From the NCBI GenBank assembly GCA_963691655.1, contig OY829326.1, positions 15,736,878 through 15,800,877 on the forward strand: DNA of 64,000 nucleotides, written 5' to 3'. Shown piece after piece: positions 1 to 11,228 of this stretch. The translations under genes were made by a program, and so were the position numbers. Position 1 is the first letter of the stretch. The number at the start of each line of letters is the position of its first letter. Source of the DNA: Toxonevra muliebris (taxonomy: Eukaryota; Arthropoda; Insecta; Diptera; Pallopteridae). The notes beneath the pieces are model-generated. The model ran no database searches. It saw nothing but the letters and a program-made list of their open reading frames with translations, and was not told the origin of the DNA.

Positions 1-1185
1 TCTAAAATTTATAGTCTAATTCTTCTCAGTCGAGAAACCCGAACCTGAAAATTGTGCTCGAAATACAAAAATCACCCAAATTGTGTCTAATTTCGAAATT
101 TTTGTTCTTAGGTATCAAAGAGTGTCATAAAGTTAAGTATCTGAAAAAATCTGATGCCTACATTCGACTGATGCAGAAAAAAGGCAATTTGTACCCGCTT
201 GCAAGGACAAAAGGATCAAAAAGACTATGGAAGACAAATACGAGAGAAAATGGCATAACCTGAAAAAGAGAACCATAAATTATCGATTCAAAAGTGTAGT
301 CACAATAAGGACTGAGCTAAAGAGCTAATACAACGTGAATATAAATGTCGAAAACTTACGCAGAAAGAAACAAAAGTTCGGTCTGTATGGGAGACGATCA
401 GCCAAAAAGTCGTTGTTGACGAAATAGATGGAAACAAATCGCCTGGCATGGACTAAAAACTACTACAGCAATTGAACTCTGGCAGACTCGAGAAAAGTTA
501 TATGATCAGGCAAATTAAACTCAATTTTTTATACCCATTTAATCTTCGGTATTTGTGCTTCTCAGATATAGAGCAATAGAAGGTTAACTGTGTAGTGAAA
601 ATAGTAAAATCCGCACAAAGTCAGATAGTTTGGATGGGTCCCTTATACTATATTGAAGGGACTGGGAACGCCCAAAAATATGACTAAAATTTTATGGAGC
701 AATTGCTGTAAGCCAATTGTGGTACGCTTTCGCTCATTAATGACGTTATTTTTCCGGACGACTTCTGCGGCATATTATCACGCCAAATTGGCAAGATTTA
801 GTTAGTAATTAATGCCTGATGTTTGATAACTTTAGAAATAGTAAAAAAGTTAGATTATTGATCTTTATTTGGTGCAGATTCAAAATGTTTTCGTTGATAT
901 TAAAATTTACTGGCGGGAATGATCAGGTAGCTCGCGCGGTTTAAGTCCGATAAGGCACCTCTGTCATATAATGATACGGAATATTGCTCAAAACATGCCA
1001 AAGAATAAAAAACAATGGATGTGTGCAAGGCACGCAAGATATTTGTTGTGTAAGCAGTTAAGCTAACTGAATGCCATATACATAAGCTCACGTATTTATA
1101 GGCATATATAGGTAGATAATTAAAATTAAAACGATTCTTTTATAAACTTAAAAATTTATTAGATATCATTATCTTTTATATATAA
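1..1185. other. AT-rich non-coding stretch, no recognisable gene
   Basis: Short open frames occur here (for example one of 69 codons at 54-263 and one of 63 codons at 900-1091 on the minus strand). None shows a domain or motif I recognise. No terminal repeats, tRNA-like boxes or splice-bounded reading frames were found. Confidence 0.5.
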
Positions 1186-1300
1186 TAGCCCAATTCACTA
1201 TAAATTGCAAATGGTCTTGCATCATTGCAAGCGCAAATTTGTATTCCATATCGCATATATGGTATTTGTTGTTGTGATAGCAAAAATATTTTGCAATTGC
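1186..1300 (-). mobile_element. Diverged copy of an AGCCC-type MITE, partner of the copy at 54605-54734
   Basis: The left end, TAGCCCAATTCACTAT, matches 14 of 16 bases of the 16-bp terminal repeat of the intact copy at 54605-54734. The next 30 bases (a TGCAAATGGTCTTGCATCAT core) match the reverse complement of that copy closely. The interior is only loosely alignable, because the element is itself largely palindromic. The far end is eroded, so the right boundary is approximate. It is a non-autonomous element with no coding capacity. Confidence 0.6.
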
Positions 1301-1451
1301 TCCAAATCGTAGTTGCATTATTTTTCTTTTACTCAATGCATCGGGCACGATTTTTTGGTATATACACAGCTGTAATATCATCTTTTTTCCGCGCTTTAAG
1401 TTTTTCTTCCTGTCGATTTGAAATTTTATTAGAATTGAAAATTTTACATAA

Positions 1452-1512
1452 CGTCGCCAGAGAATTGATTTGAATTTGTACACACATACGCCAAATCAAT
1501 TCTCAAGCGACG
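1452..1512. repeat. Imperfect hairpin, 20-nt arms
   Basis: The arm CGTCGCCAGAGAATTGATTT at 1452-1471 pairs with AAATCAATTCTCAAGCGACG at 1493-1512 with two mismatches, across a 21-nt loop. A stretch of 24 bases from the right arm and loop recurs exactly, in opposite orientation, near 33533-33556. This suggests a fragment of a dispersed repeat rather than a unique hairpin. Confidence 0.6.
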
Positions 1513-1529
1513 ATAACTGCTTTCCGCAT

Positions 1530-1743
1530 TTAACCTTAGAAAGGCAACAGGGGTGACCAGTCACCCCACTACTTTTTAAAAGCACCGCAAAGAGATTTGC
1601 CTTAACTGCATTTAATAAAAATAAGAAACAATGTATTTTTATTGAAGTAAATAAGTGATTTTATAATAAATAAATTTGATTTTTTCTGTTTAACAATTTT
1701 GCTATTTACATAGATAAAAAAAGTGTTGCCTTTCTAAGGTTAA
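1530..1743. mobile_element. TTAA-flanked piggyBac-type MITE, 214 bp with perfect 20-bp inverted ends
   Basis: TTAACCTTAGAAAGGCAACA (1530-1549) is repeated exactly, inverted, at 1724-1743. The outermost TTAA on each side is the target site duplication expected for piggyBac-type transposition. The inner ends then begin CCTTAGAAAG, reminiscent of the CCC(T)AGAAAG ends of the piggyBac superfamily. The interior is AT-rich and non-coding, with a short inner palindrome GGGGTGACCAGTCACCCC close to the left end. The perfect arms suggest a fairly recent insertion. The superfamily assignment is inferred from TTAA and end sequence only. Confidence 0.85.
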
Positions 1744-4429
1744 TGTACAAAGCAAAATTTTTATAATGCCGTGGTTTGCTATCATTATCACTACATTTTG
1801 TTTATACATTAATTGAAACCTAGATTCCTTATTATTATCATTTTGTATTATTTTTATATTTTAAAAAATATTTAATTTTAATCCAATCTAACTAACCGAT
1901 TGCAAAACCTATCAAACGCCTGTGTTTGCTACGGCAACTTCTCTGCTTGTATGGTATAGTCGATCTCCATACGTTTAACACCAACAAATAATTTATTTAT
2001 TCTATTTATTATTTATTACGAATAAATGTACACACATACATTTTGTTTTCGTATGTACATATATGTGTGAGTAAATTGATCGAAACATAAACAAACAAAC
2101 TCCGCTCGTAGTTTAATTTCTCCCCCTCTTCTCTTTGTTGGTTAGAGTAGCACAGTCATGCCGCGCAGTAGTGTGAGCGAGAGGGGAACTGGACGTTACA
2201 GTTATCTTACATCTTACGTTACAGTTATTCTTTCATTTTACACATTTGAAATTTTGCCCATACCGTGAGCTAAAATGTTTACACATCAAAATTCCTTGTT
2301 GGAGTTCTTAAAAAAGTTTAGTATTAAAAAAATATCGAATAATATCCTTAAAGTGCTTGTCGACTCTATGCCATTCAAGATAACGGCAATAAGAAAGGCT
2401 AAGAGACGGGAACCATCAAACTAAACAATTTAGCTTATGACTCTATTATAAAACAATTTAATCTTAGTTTACACCTTCAAAAAATAACAAATATTATACT
2501 TTTAATCAATACCCTCAAAAACGTGAAATTTCTTCCATATTTTTGTTTTAATTAAAATGTAGTAAAATTTGTGTGTATGTATGATTTTTCTTTTGCAATT
2601 TTGTTCATTTTGTTCCCAAAAAAAAAAAAATTACATTCACTAAAACAAAATCAGGTTTAAGTCCCATTTTAAAAGATTTTCTTGAAATTGGTGGGTGGTG
2701 CGGTTTTTGTGACCGCCAGTGTAAATTATGAGTGAAAGAAAAACTGAGAATCGGTTCAAAATATCTAAATAAATAATAAATTATCAAATTTATTTTGTGA
2801 AAATGAACATAACCTTTAAAGTTTAGTGCATTTGTATAGCTGCAAATGGTTTATGCAAATATCCCATAAGTAAGAAATTTTATGAGTCACCATCTTATGC
2901 ATGAAGTGTGGCACAAGCACCAAATGCGATGAGCGCATGCATGTGTAGGCAGACAAGTCGACGCACGAAATTATTTGGAATGAATATTTGTTGCGACAGA
3001 CACACAGACATAGAGACAGACAATAAAATGCAGTTGACCAAATATGCGTAAAATAAATTCAAAATGTTAGCTTTGAGAAAATAAGACCACAAAAAGTCGA
3101 AAATAACGTTAAAGATCAACTTGAAAAACTTGATGTAGGTCAAATTCATTTCATATGCGTATGCGTTGTACACCTTCAACTTGGTTTTTTCACGCATACA
3201 TATAAAAAGCATTAAAACATAAGCATAAGTCAACGCTTAATACAAAAAGAAAAAAAAAAAGAATTGGTCTTGAAGCCAAAAATTAGTGTGTATGTATGTA
3301 TGAATTTGGTAAGCTGTATTCAAGAGATGATGATATGAATTTATGAATATATAAGTTAGCAATTTACTATTACTGCTCATCATTAAATGAATGAACTGGC
3401 TAAATGCATTTTTTTATTTTGTAAATTAAAAACTGCATATTTTTAGTGTTGACCGCTAGATTTAAGCTTACTTGCTGCTACATGAAGGCTAAATTTTAGT
3501 TTTTAAGACTGCAATTATACATCGATTTACATGAAAATATTATTTAAAAACTTAAAATTGAATAAGCTTTAATAATAAAAATAAGTAACAATAAAATATA
3601 AAACAAAACAAATAAAATCAAGCAAAGGAAAAAAAGCAAAAACAAAGAACTCTCAAACTTAAATTGAAAATCATTTCAGAAACCGGCTCAACAACTTTTT
3701 CATATTGTTCGTAGAGCACTGCGCGCTAATGAATAGCGCCTGTTGTTGCTGGTGCTATTGATGATGGTGGCGGTGGCATATCTATGGCAAAAAAAAAGTA
3801 ACTGCAACAACTTAACTGCTCAAGACCAACAACCACAAAAGCTAGAAGCAGCGCAGCAGTAAGAGACCAGATCGGGCCGGATTACTTACTTACTCGTACG
3901 TACTACATACAGATAGACTCATACAGAAATAAAAGTTTTAGATATAGACCTGTATTAGAAACTATAAATGGCACATAGCGCTTTGATGTGCACATGGTAT
4001 CCCAGCAAGAAATTATTGCAGGACATGGCAGAATCAGTTAAGAGTTTAGTCTTTTTAAATTCTACTCTGCTGTAGCTTAAGATATATTCTTTTTAGGCCG
4101 ATTTTTCAGTGAGACATTCGAATAAAAGAAATCAAAAATTGTTTGACCATATTTTTTCAAACTGATCACTGAGAAGTGCTTAAATATATGAATATTTGAG
4201 AGCTATATGGTCACAAAACACATTATCGATTTGAAATTAGTGTTCATAATACAACTGCAGTGTTCAGAAATAAAAATACTTTACACAAAAGTATGGGGTA
4301 TTTGCTAATTAATATCAATTAGGGTTAATGTTTATTATAATATAAATAAATGCCATTCCATGAAGTTTCTTACAAAATTATGTTTATTGAAACTCTTTGG
4401 GTTATATGAAATTTTTTGATTCCGAAGAG
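1744..4429. other. AT-rich non-coding stretch, nothing recognisable
   Basis: The stretch contains poly-A/T runs, TACATA-type tracts and short GTTGTTGCTGGTG-type trinucleotide runs near 3740-3780. No coding relic, TIR pair or RNA gene was recognised on either strand. Confidence 0.5.
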
Positions 4430-4863
4430 TTAACACTAGGCTACCCAATCGAGACATTTTGACACCTTGGGTCGTGTTTTATTTGTTTCCCTAATTTCTT
4501 TTTCCAAAAATAATTCCATGACTTTAAGTTATTTTAAAAGGTGATTCTAATGAAAATATTTCAAAAATTTTCATTGACTGTTAAAACTCATTATTTCAAT
4601 CTTATCTTAGATGTAATTTCAATTCCTCACTATATTCTATATGAAAACTTGTTACTTTGTCCATTCTTATTTTAAACATTCAAATTTGATACAATGTAAT
4701 GCTGTAATTACTGTGAAAACCGATGGAAAATGTTAACTAACTAAATTTATGTTAATTTAAAAAATAAATTATGAACCTTTTTAGTTTTTTAGTGATATAA
4801 GAGTCACAATAACTACGTCTGGGCATCTAAGGGTGCAACAAAAGCCGGGGATCCTTGTGTTAA
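4430..4863. mobile_element. Second TTAA-flanked TIR element, 434 bp, diverged
   Basis: TTAA at 4430-4433 is followed by CACTAGGCTACCC. At the other side GGGGATCCTTGTG (4847-4859) precedes TTAA at 4860-4863. The two 13-bp ends agree at 10 positions when one is inverted. CACTAG-type ends next to TTAA fit the piggyBac superfamily, but the element is non-coding and older than the one at 1530-1743. The pairing rests on short imperfect ends, so this is moderately supported. Confidence 0.55.
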
Positions 4864-5097
4864 TGGGTTTTCAAAATATTATCGGCTTAGTATTTATAAG
4901 CAATTGAGTATGATTTCATTAATTTTTAAATGTAAAATTTCATCTAAGCACATATAGGGGAAGATGAGGTGAAACTGACACTCCCCATTATCTCGAGAAC
5001 AGAAAGACTCACCGAGTAGCCAATAACAATTTGGTTGGAGTTAAACATTTTTTCATTTATTTTTATTTCTGTTACATGGACAATCTTTAACTCTTCT

Positions 5098-5285
5098 CTG
5101 CGCATGCTGCCATATATGGTTTCACCATTTTGGATGGTAATAGTGGCGTCATCTTACGTCCAATATCCAAATATGGGTTTCGTAGATTGCAGCTTTCTGT
5201 ATCGATGCGGATATATAACGGTATTAGAAAACGATAGCTGTCTAAAGTTATTGTCATTTTTATGTGAAAAAATACGTTTTACACA
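5098..5285. repeat. Dispersed repeat copy 1 (partner at 22479-22645)
   Basis: Over about 180 bases this segment aligns with 22479-22645 in the same orientation at roughly three-quarters identity with a few short gaps. Shared words include ATCTTACGTCCAA, ATATGGGTTTCGT, AACGGTATTAGAAAACG and GTGAAAAAATACG. On the minus strand both copies begin with a related peptide (RIFS-KN-NNFRQL-FSNTV), but copy 1 soon loses the frame. I do not recognise the family. Confidence 0.75.
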
Positions 5286-5782
5286 TAAACATAAAGCAGA
5301 ATTTTTGATTTTCTATATAACCGAAAGATATTGTTTCTATAAATTTCACACTGAATAATTTTTGGTTATTTTTCTCAATAAAGTGATTAAAAAAAAAGTT
5401 ATGCATTTCTCTTTTGCTTGATAGCGCCCAACGAACCATATATGGCCACTAGGTAATTTCAGATTTTAACACTTGAAATTAAGGTATTGAAAAAGTTATA
5501 GAATAAAAGTTGTTCAGAATACTATTGCTCAATATTTTTTTAAACAGGGATTGGTTAAGCACCAATAACTTTGTACAAAAACATTTAATGCCAAGAAGAG
5601 GTAAACTATTTTGATCCATGATTCGTTGAATAAAAAAATAAAATAGAAAAAAAAATTTTTAAGTTATTAATTATATATATATAATAATTTAAAATAAGTG
5701 AAGATTAGGCGAACTCAACCTATCTTAAATTGATTTACATAAGTTTATGTTTTCCTATATTTTTTCATAATTAATAAGCCAA
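5286..5782. other. AT-rich non-coding stretch
   Basis: The sequence is composed mainly of A and T runs with a TA microsatellite-like patch near 5673-5690. Nothing else was recognised. Confidence 0.4.
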
Positions 5783-5868
5783 TTCATATAAACTCGTAAA
5801 TGCCTCGTAAACTCGTAAAGTGTGCACATTTATCAATGTTTACTAGGCATTTACGAATTTACAATGAA
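5783..5868. repeat. 86-bp near-palindrome (small foldback element)
   Basis: The left arm (TTCATATAAAC, then TCGTAAATGCCTCGTAAAC) pairs with the right arm (GTTTACTAGGCATTTACGA, then ATTTACAATGAA), with a small loop containing GTGTGCACATTTATCAAT. It could be a minimal MITE or a hairpin of another kind. No clear target duplication is visible. Confidence 0.6.
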
Positions 5869-8190
5869 TCCAACTAATATAAAAAAATTTATGAAAATGA
5901 TTCTTCTCTCAAAAACTGAAAGTTTTATTGAATTTTTTTTTGGAAATCTGTGAAAATGATATGGGAAAATGTTTAGTTGAGTTGAATTATATCTTTATTG
6001 AAAAATTATTATATTTTTTTGAGTCAGGCTTATTATAAGTACGTCAAGTTCACTACCATTTTCTCACTGGGTCATGAATGTATGATTGAAATAATTATGA
6101 TTGTGTGTGTGCCCATGTATATTTGTAATTACTTTTTATGCCAGCATCCCATAGTGAATTTTATCTTTTTTCCAACTACTTTTCTTTATATGCAATCCAC
6201 ATGATTTAGTATTAAATGCTTTTATAAAAAGAAAATGCAATTCAATTGTCTGAGTGTGTATTTTGAACTTTTAAAAATTGAAGAAAAATTCCAAAAAACC
6301 AATAAATTTGCCATAAATCTACAATAAAATAAAATGAAAAAAAAGAACCGTTTGCGCACAAAACAAAAATCTTTATTGGATTCTGTGTTCAACTCTACGG
6401 CACATTTCAAAAATTAACGGAAGCAGCAACACACATGCGACATTAACACATTACCGTAACATTTAACAATAATTGTAGTACATGTGTATAGGTAATAATT
6501 TCATTCGTTGGCTTAAATGTCTCGCACCTAATTTTTATTTTTGGGCACTTACGCACTTCAAATCTCCGTCGGTTAGTTTGTTCGCTTGAGCTTACACAGA
6601 AATAGTTGACTTTTCTGTCTGCGAAATTCTTGCATAGTTTTTTTCTTCTGAATTTGAACACGCTTAAAAGCTGAGGAGATTAAGTCATAGTCATGCAGCG
6701 CGCTCGAACCGGAAAAATCATGTTGAAGCTATTAGTTTTAGAGCTGGTATTCTCGTTTTTCGTGACTGACTCACTTAATTTAATCAAAGTTTGTTTTGTT
6801 TCACAATATTTTCTTCTTTTTTTTTTTGTTTTTTGCTTGCAAAAACAATTCGCATATTTATGCTAAAAATTGAAGAAAAGTGTGAATTTGTATTTATTTA
6901 TTATTTTTTTCTTATTTTTTCTGTTACTTCCACTATAATTTAATTTCTTTAGCTTTTTTCTTCTATTCATCGCCATCATCAGCGTCTCTCAAATGATTTT
7001 ATTCTTGAACAAAAGTGTACCTAGTACCTAGTCTATGATTTGAGGTTAGTAGGGCGCTCGCAATTAGCATGCGGTTGTGGTGAAACAAACAAATTTTCTA
7101 TTTCTATTTAGATTTTTCATATAATTTGCATGGCAAAAATTTTCCACACACTTTGAATGCTGTGTGCTGATTACAATTACATATAATTTTATTTGTTTTC
7201 ATTGTTCTTCATTGAAATGTTTGTGAAAATATGTACCTAGTACCTACTGCATGTAAAAAATGAGCACATATATAGTAATTTGTGTAAAATTTTGTTTTTT
7301 GTCAATTTTCAATCAAGTGGAGCATAAAAAACTTGATGTTTTCATTCTTAATTTTAACAAATGTAAATTATTAATGTCATAGACAGTTGAACAAATTTAT
7401 AATTATGCTAAATCATTTGTTCTAGTTATGCCGAAAAAAAAGAAGAAAATAAACATTAAACTGGAAACTGTACTTAATTTTGTGTAGGTATTTGCTAAAT
7501 TTGAAGTATGTTATTTTGAAATATATTGTGATATTTTGGTTTTAATTTTAGTTGTAAGCATTTACGACGCCTACATGAAAAGTGTTGTTTCCTTCCAAGT
7601 CCGAGCTATGTAGTTTTTGCACCCAATATAAGAATCATAGTTACTAAGGGCGTAGGACCCACTGACAGACCTATGACAAAAATATTTTTCAAGAAATGAT
7701 AAAAACAGCTTTTGGCTGGTAAATTGCTCTGATCCTAGACAAACTTGTCGCACTAATTCACAGCTTTTAATAAAACGCACCTAAAGTTGAAGGACAGCCT
7801 TTTCTTTTTTTGGACATTATGCACTCTTACATTATCAACTAAACAAGAAAAATTATGTCGGTCCGATGAGACGGAATGCCATCTCTAAATGGGGAATGAC
7901 GGGACTTCAATTCGTATTCTTTGTAACTGCTCAGCTGTGATGAAATCTAAAAATTTAAGATTCAATCAGAAGTTCTTACTACCCACTAAAATCAGATCCT
8001 CTTATGCAAATGATATTTTAATCATTATTAGAATTTCAGAGTATGTTTTTGTTTAACAGCGACTGTCAGGACAGAGTGTTTAACTATAGAGAGATACAAG
8101 GCTCGCGAAGCGTCTCTTTTATAGGCTCTCTGACTTATCACCAACTTCTTTTTTCGTACGATGTTTTCTATTACAAATATTGGTACAATG
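5869..8190. other. AT-rich non-coding stretch
   Basis: The stretch contains poly-T runs and a 14-base word GTACCTAGTACCTA that occurs twice (7017-7030 and 7233-7246). Short frames at 6443-6661 and 7571-7780 (minus) have no recognisable motif. No gene or transposon ends were identified. Confidence 0.45.
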
Positions 8191-8191
8191 C

Positions 8192-8519
8192 CGACTGATT
8201 CTCTTTCTTCTTATATGGTACAGCAGGAGGGCCACCATGGAGGGCCTAGACCAAGCGTTTCGCATCCATTCATGTTGTATGACTTATATTTGTAAACGAA
8301 TAGAAGGAACCTACAGTTTTATGCCGATTCCGAAGAGTGAAATGAAAAGCTTTTGCTTGGCAATTTTCACTCTGGAGGTTTGTCATTGCCAGCCAAGAGT
8401 TGGTGCCGTGTAGAAAAGTTTTTATTTTCTATTTTGATGTTTCAACTGTGTCGAGCATTAAACCCATGTACTCTGCATAGCAGTCCAGTATCCTAACCAT
8501 GCCAGGCTACGGCGACCAC
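8192..8519 (-). mobile_element. tRNA-derived SINE, copy A
   Basis: Read on the minus strand, the element starts at 8519 with a tRNA-like head (GTGGTCGCCGTAGCCTGGCA, then a GGACTGCTATGCAGAG segment and a degenerate B-box region GGGTTTAATGCTCG). A body follows whose words (GAATGGATGCGAAACGC, GTCTAGGCCCTCC, CCATATAAGAAGAAAG) recur in the other copies. It belongs with the copies at 10618-10823, 25260-25566, 51787-51870 and 55965-56193. SINEs are Pol III-transcribed and mobilised by LINE machinery. The family is recognised from internal comparison only. Confidence 0.8.
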
Positions 8520-10617
8520 GTCGATCGATTAGTCAACGATTAAACTAGTGAAAATGACTAAATATAGCTCTACCTAAACAAACATGAGCCAAACACTCAT
8601 GCTTACTGAAATTACAATGATTTGAGTAACTACAAAATGAGCTTGTCAATTGGGTGTTACCCATAACCAAATAAATAGAAATAGCTTCCTAAAAAAACTT
8701 TCGTCATCAAATCTATTCAGGAAAATATTCAAGTAAATTTGCTTAACAATTTTTCCTATTATATTATTATTAAAAATTTGATGAAGAATGCATATTAATT
8801 AAAGTTAATAATTTCCATACTTTATAGGCATGAATTTTGTGATGTTTTTCTTGTAAAATAACAGTTTTTTTTTGTGAAGCAGTATAATAAAAAGTAATTT
8901 AAAAGTTTATTAAATTTTATTAGCTTTCAGCTGCTTGGATGGATACATGGTACAGATTGATCTATTGTCTTTCAAATGAAGGCAGCGTTCGTTCAATGCA
9001 TTTTTCTCAGATGCATTTTATTAAATGCGTTCATTTCTTTTAAGAAATAAAGAGGAAAAAAACACAATATGTTTCTTTTCTTTCTTTTCTTGACAATAAT
9101 TACGGTATTAAGGCGAAAGACAAGAAAGAGTTTAGAGCCAAATGGCGCTGGTTGAACGTCAGTCATTCAGTGTATGCTTATACAAGTATGAATCGAGCTT
9201 AGCGGATACTAAAACTGAACACAGTTACAATTAACAAAAAAAAAATGTATATATATAACACGAAGTCATAAACTAAATGGTAAGATACTTTTCGAAATTG
9301 ATTTTCAATGGGGAAATTTAACACGCACACATTCACACACAGATACATAAATACATACATACATATAACAATAACAATTGCATGCAAACAATTGTGCGAT
9401 TTCATGCCATATGCAGGAACTACTTCATTTATCTCAGACAACCAGAAACGGTCAGACAAACAGACAGACAGTCACTCAGACAGATACTTAGACAAACGGT
9501 CGACATTTATATCTATTGCCATGGTATGGTATTTGTGTATTGCTCGATACTTTTCAGCTAAATACACATACAAAGATACTTACAATCTTGTATCTATAAG
9601 ATGATTTAAATCGCATTGTGCTTAATTGTTGTTTTCAGCAAACAAATCGCTTATGGCTATAAAAAAATGTACCTAAATATGTTTTTTTTTTTTTTTTTGT
9701 TAATAATAATTCCTAAAATGACATTGATGTTTTCTATTTTGTGTTGCTGATGTTATTAATTTTAATAATTTTTATATTGCTTGTATTTATGACTAGCAAT
9801 AGCAATACAATGTTGCTGCTGTTTGCTGGTTTGCTGCTGTTTGGTAGTATTGCTAGTTGTTGGCTGCTTGCTGCTTAAAGTTGGCAAATGCGTTATGTTT
9901 CCAAATAAAATACATATAATTTTTAGCCTTGAATCAAGCATCATTATTGATATTATTATTATTGTTATTATTTGTTTTTTTTTTTTTTCTTCGTCTTATT
10001 TTCGGGCTTTTGTTTCTTTTTAAATATTTTGAGTGTTATTGATATTGAATCTGAAAATTTTAAGTTCAATAGTTGTTTTCATGGTAATGAATATGCAATT
10101 CTAAAATCTCAATTTAATAGCATCGATTTATTTATTCATAATTGTATTTTAAAAGTAATTGTAGCACAAAAATTAATAATTATTTATGTAGTTATATTTT
10201 CAAAAGTTTCTCAAAAAAAAAAAAAAATAAATAAATAAATAAAGTTATTTTTTATGCCAGTTATTAATTAAAAGTATTCGTTTAATTTGTATCTATGCAT
10301 TTTAAATTTTTGCTTACAGGAATTGGCATCATTGGACTAGTGTTTTGATTGATCGATTAGCATTTCAAAAACATTTTGCGGTATGCTTTGGCTTATTGGT
10401 TTTGACATGGAGTTTGATTTAGAATTCTAAACGAAAAAGTTCTACTGAGTAATTCCACATTCTTAGTTTTTAAAGTTAATAATATCAAGCACTTTTTTTT
10501 TGGTTTGAAATTTTTTTTCTGGGACTGAGTTTAAAATATATAAAAGTGAAAAAAAAGAATTTGTATCCTTTTTAAATTTAGACTTATTTGAAAGGTAATA
10601 AAATGAGAAATTGTATG
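8520..10617. other. Non-coding stretch with simple repeats
   Basis: It holds CAGACAGA-type runs near 9450-9500, poly-T at about 9680-9700, GCTGCTGTTTG-type trinucleotide runs at about 9806-9870, and an A-run followed by (AAAT)n at 10214-10240. No gene is recognised. Confidence 0.5.
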
Positions 10618-10823
10618 CATTATTATTCTTCTTATTTTATGACAAAACAGACCATATGAGATATATTTGTACACGAGTGGAAAGGAACTACGTTTTTATG
10701 CTGAATCCGAATGGTGAAGTGAAAAGCTTTTCTTATGCAACTCTTGAAAATTTGTTCTATTTTTTTATTTTTATCCGTGCCGAGCATCGAACCTGGACAG
10801 CATGCATACCAGTCCAGCACTGC
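10618..10823 (-). mobile_element. tRNA-derived SINE, copy B, head truncated
   Basis: On the minus strand the copy retains GGACTGGTATGCATGC, a good Pol III B-box (GGTTCGATGCTC) and the downstream body with GAAAAGCTTTTCACTTCACC and ATTCGGATTCAGCA. It ends in CATAAAATAAGAAGAATAAT. The first part of the tRNA head is missing. Exactly at that point (10824) an inverted-repeat element begins, so the head was either displaced or never present. Confidence 0.75.
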
Positions 10824-11228
10824 ATTCACGAAACTCATCAATTCCTAAACAGTTGTAAGATTTTATTGTGAATGGCAACATTTTTAGTGAGCAAGCGCCA
10901 TTTTCGGTAGCGAAAAATTTGTATGATACTTTCATCGTTTGATTTTTATACAGCGGCTTATATTTACCTATTTTTTCTTTATATATTCTTTTGTTTATTA
11001 TGGCTGTCATAATTGACAAAATATATTCATATTAACGCCATCCTCAAACAAACTTTGCAAAAACCTTAAAATATTTATATTCATTATTTAAGTTTTTGGT
11101 TTTGTTAAAGACGAAAAATAGCAAAAAACTATTCACAATAGAATTGTTATCTCCAAAAAGTAGCAGCATGTTCACGACACGAAAATTTATGAGCTGCAAC
11201 TGTTTAGCAATTGATGAGTGTCGTGAAT
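10824..11228. mobile_element. 405-bp inverted-repeat (MITE-like) element
   Basis: ATTCACGAAACTCATCAATT at 10824-10843 (continuing CCTAAACAGTTG to 10855) is matched, inverted, by CAACTGTTTAGCAATTGATG at 11197-11216 (continuing AGTGTCGTGAAT to 11228). About 30 of 32 bases pair. The interior is AT-rich and non-coding. No obvious target duplication was found, and the left end abuts SINE copy B. Confidence 0.65.

Noticed and set aside
54..500. Lys/Trp-rich frames resembling a MADF-type DNA-binding segment
   Set aside because: The resemblance is limited to scattered W and K residues in different frames. No alignable block was found.
900..1091. 63-codon minus frame (SLTAYTTNILRALHTS...)
   Set aside because: It gives a vague impression of a common repeat-derived peptide, but there is no motif or second copy in the window to support it.
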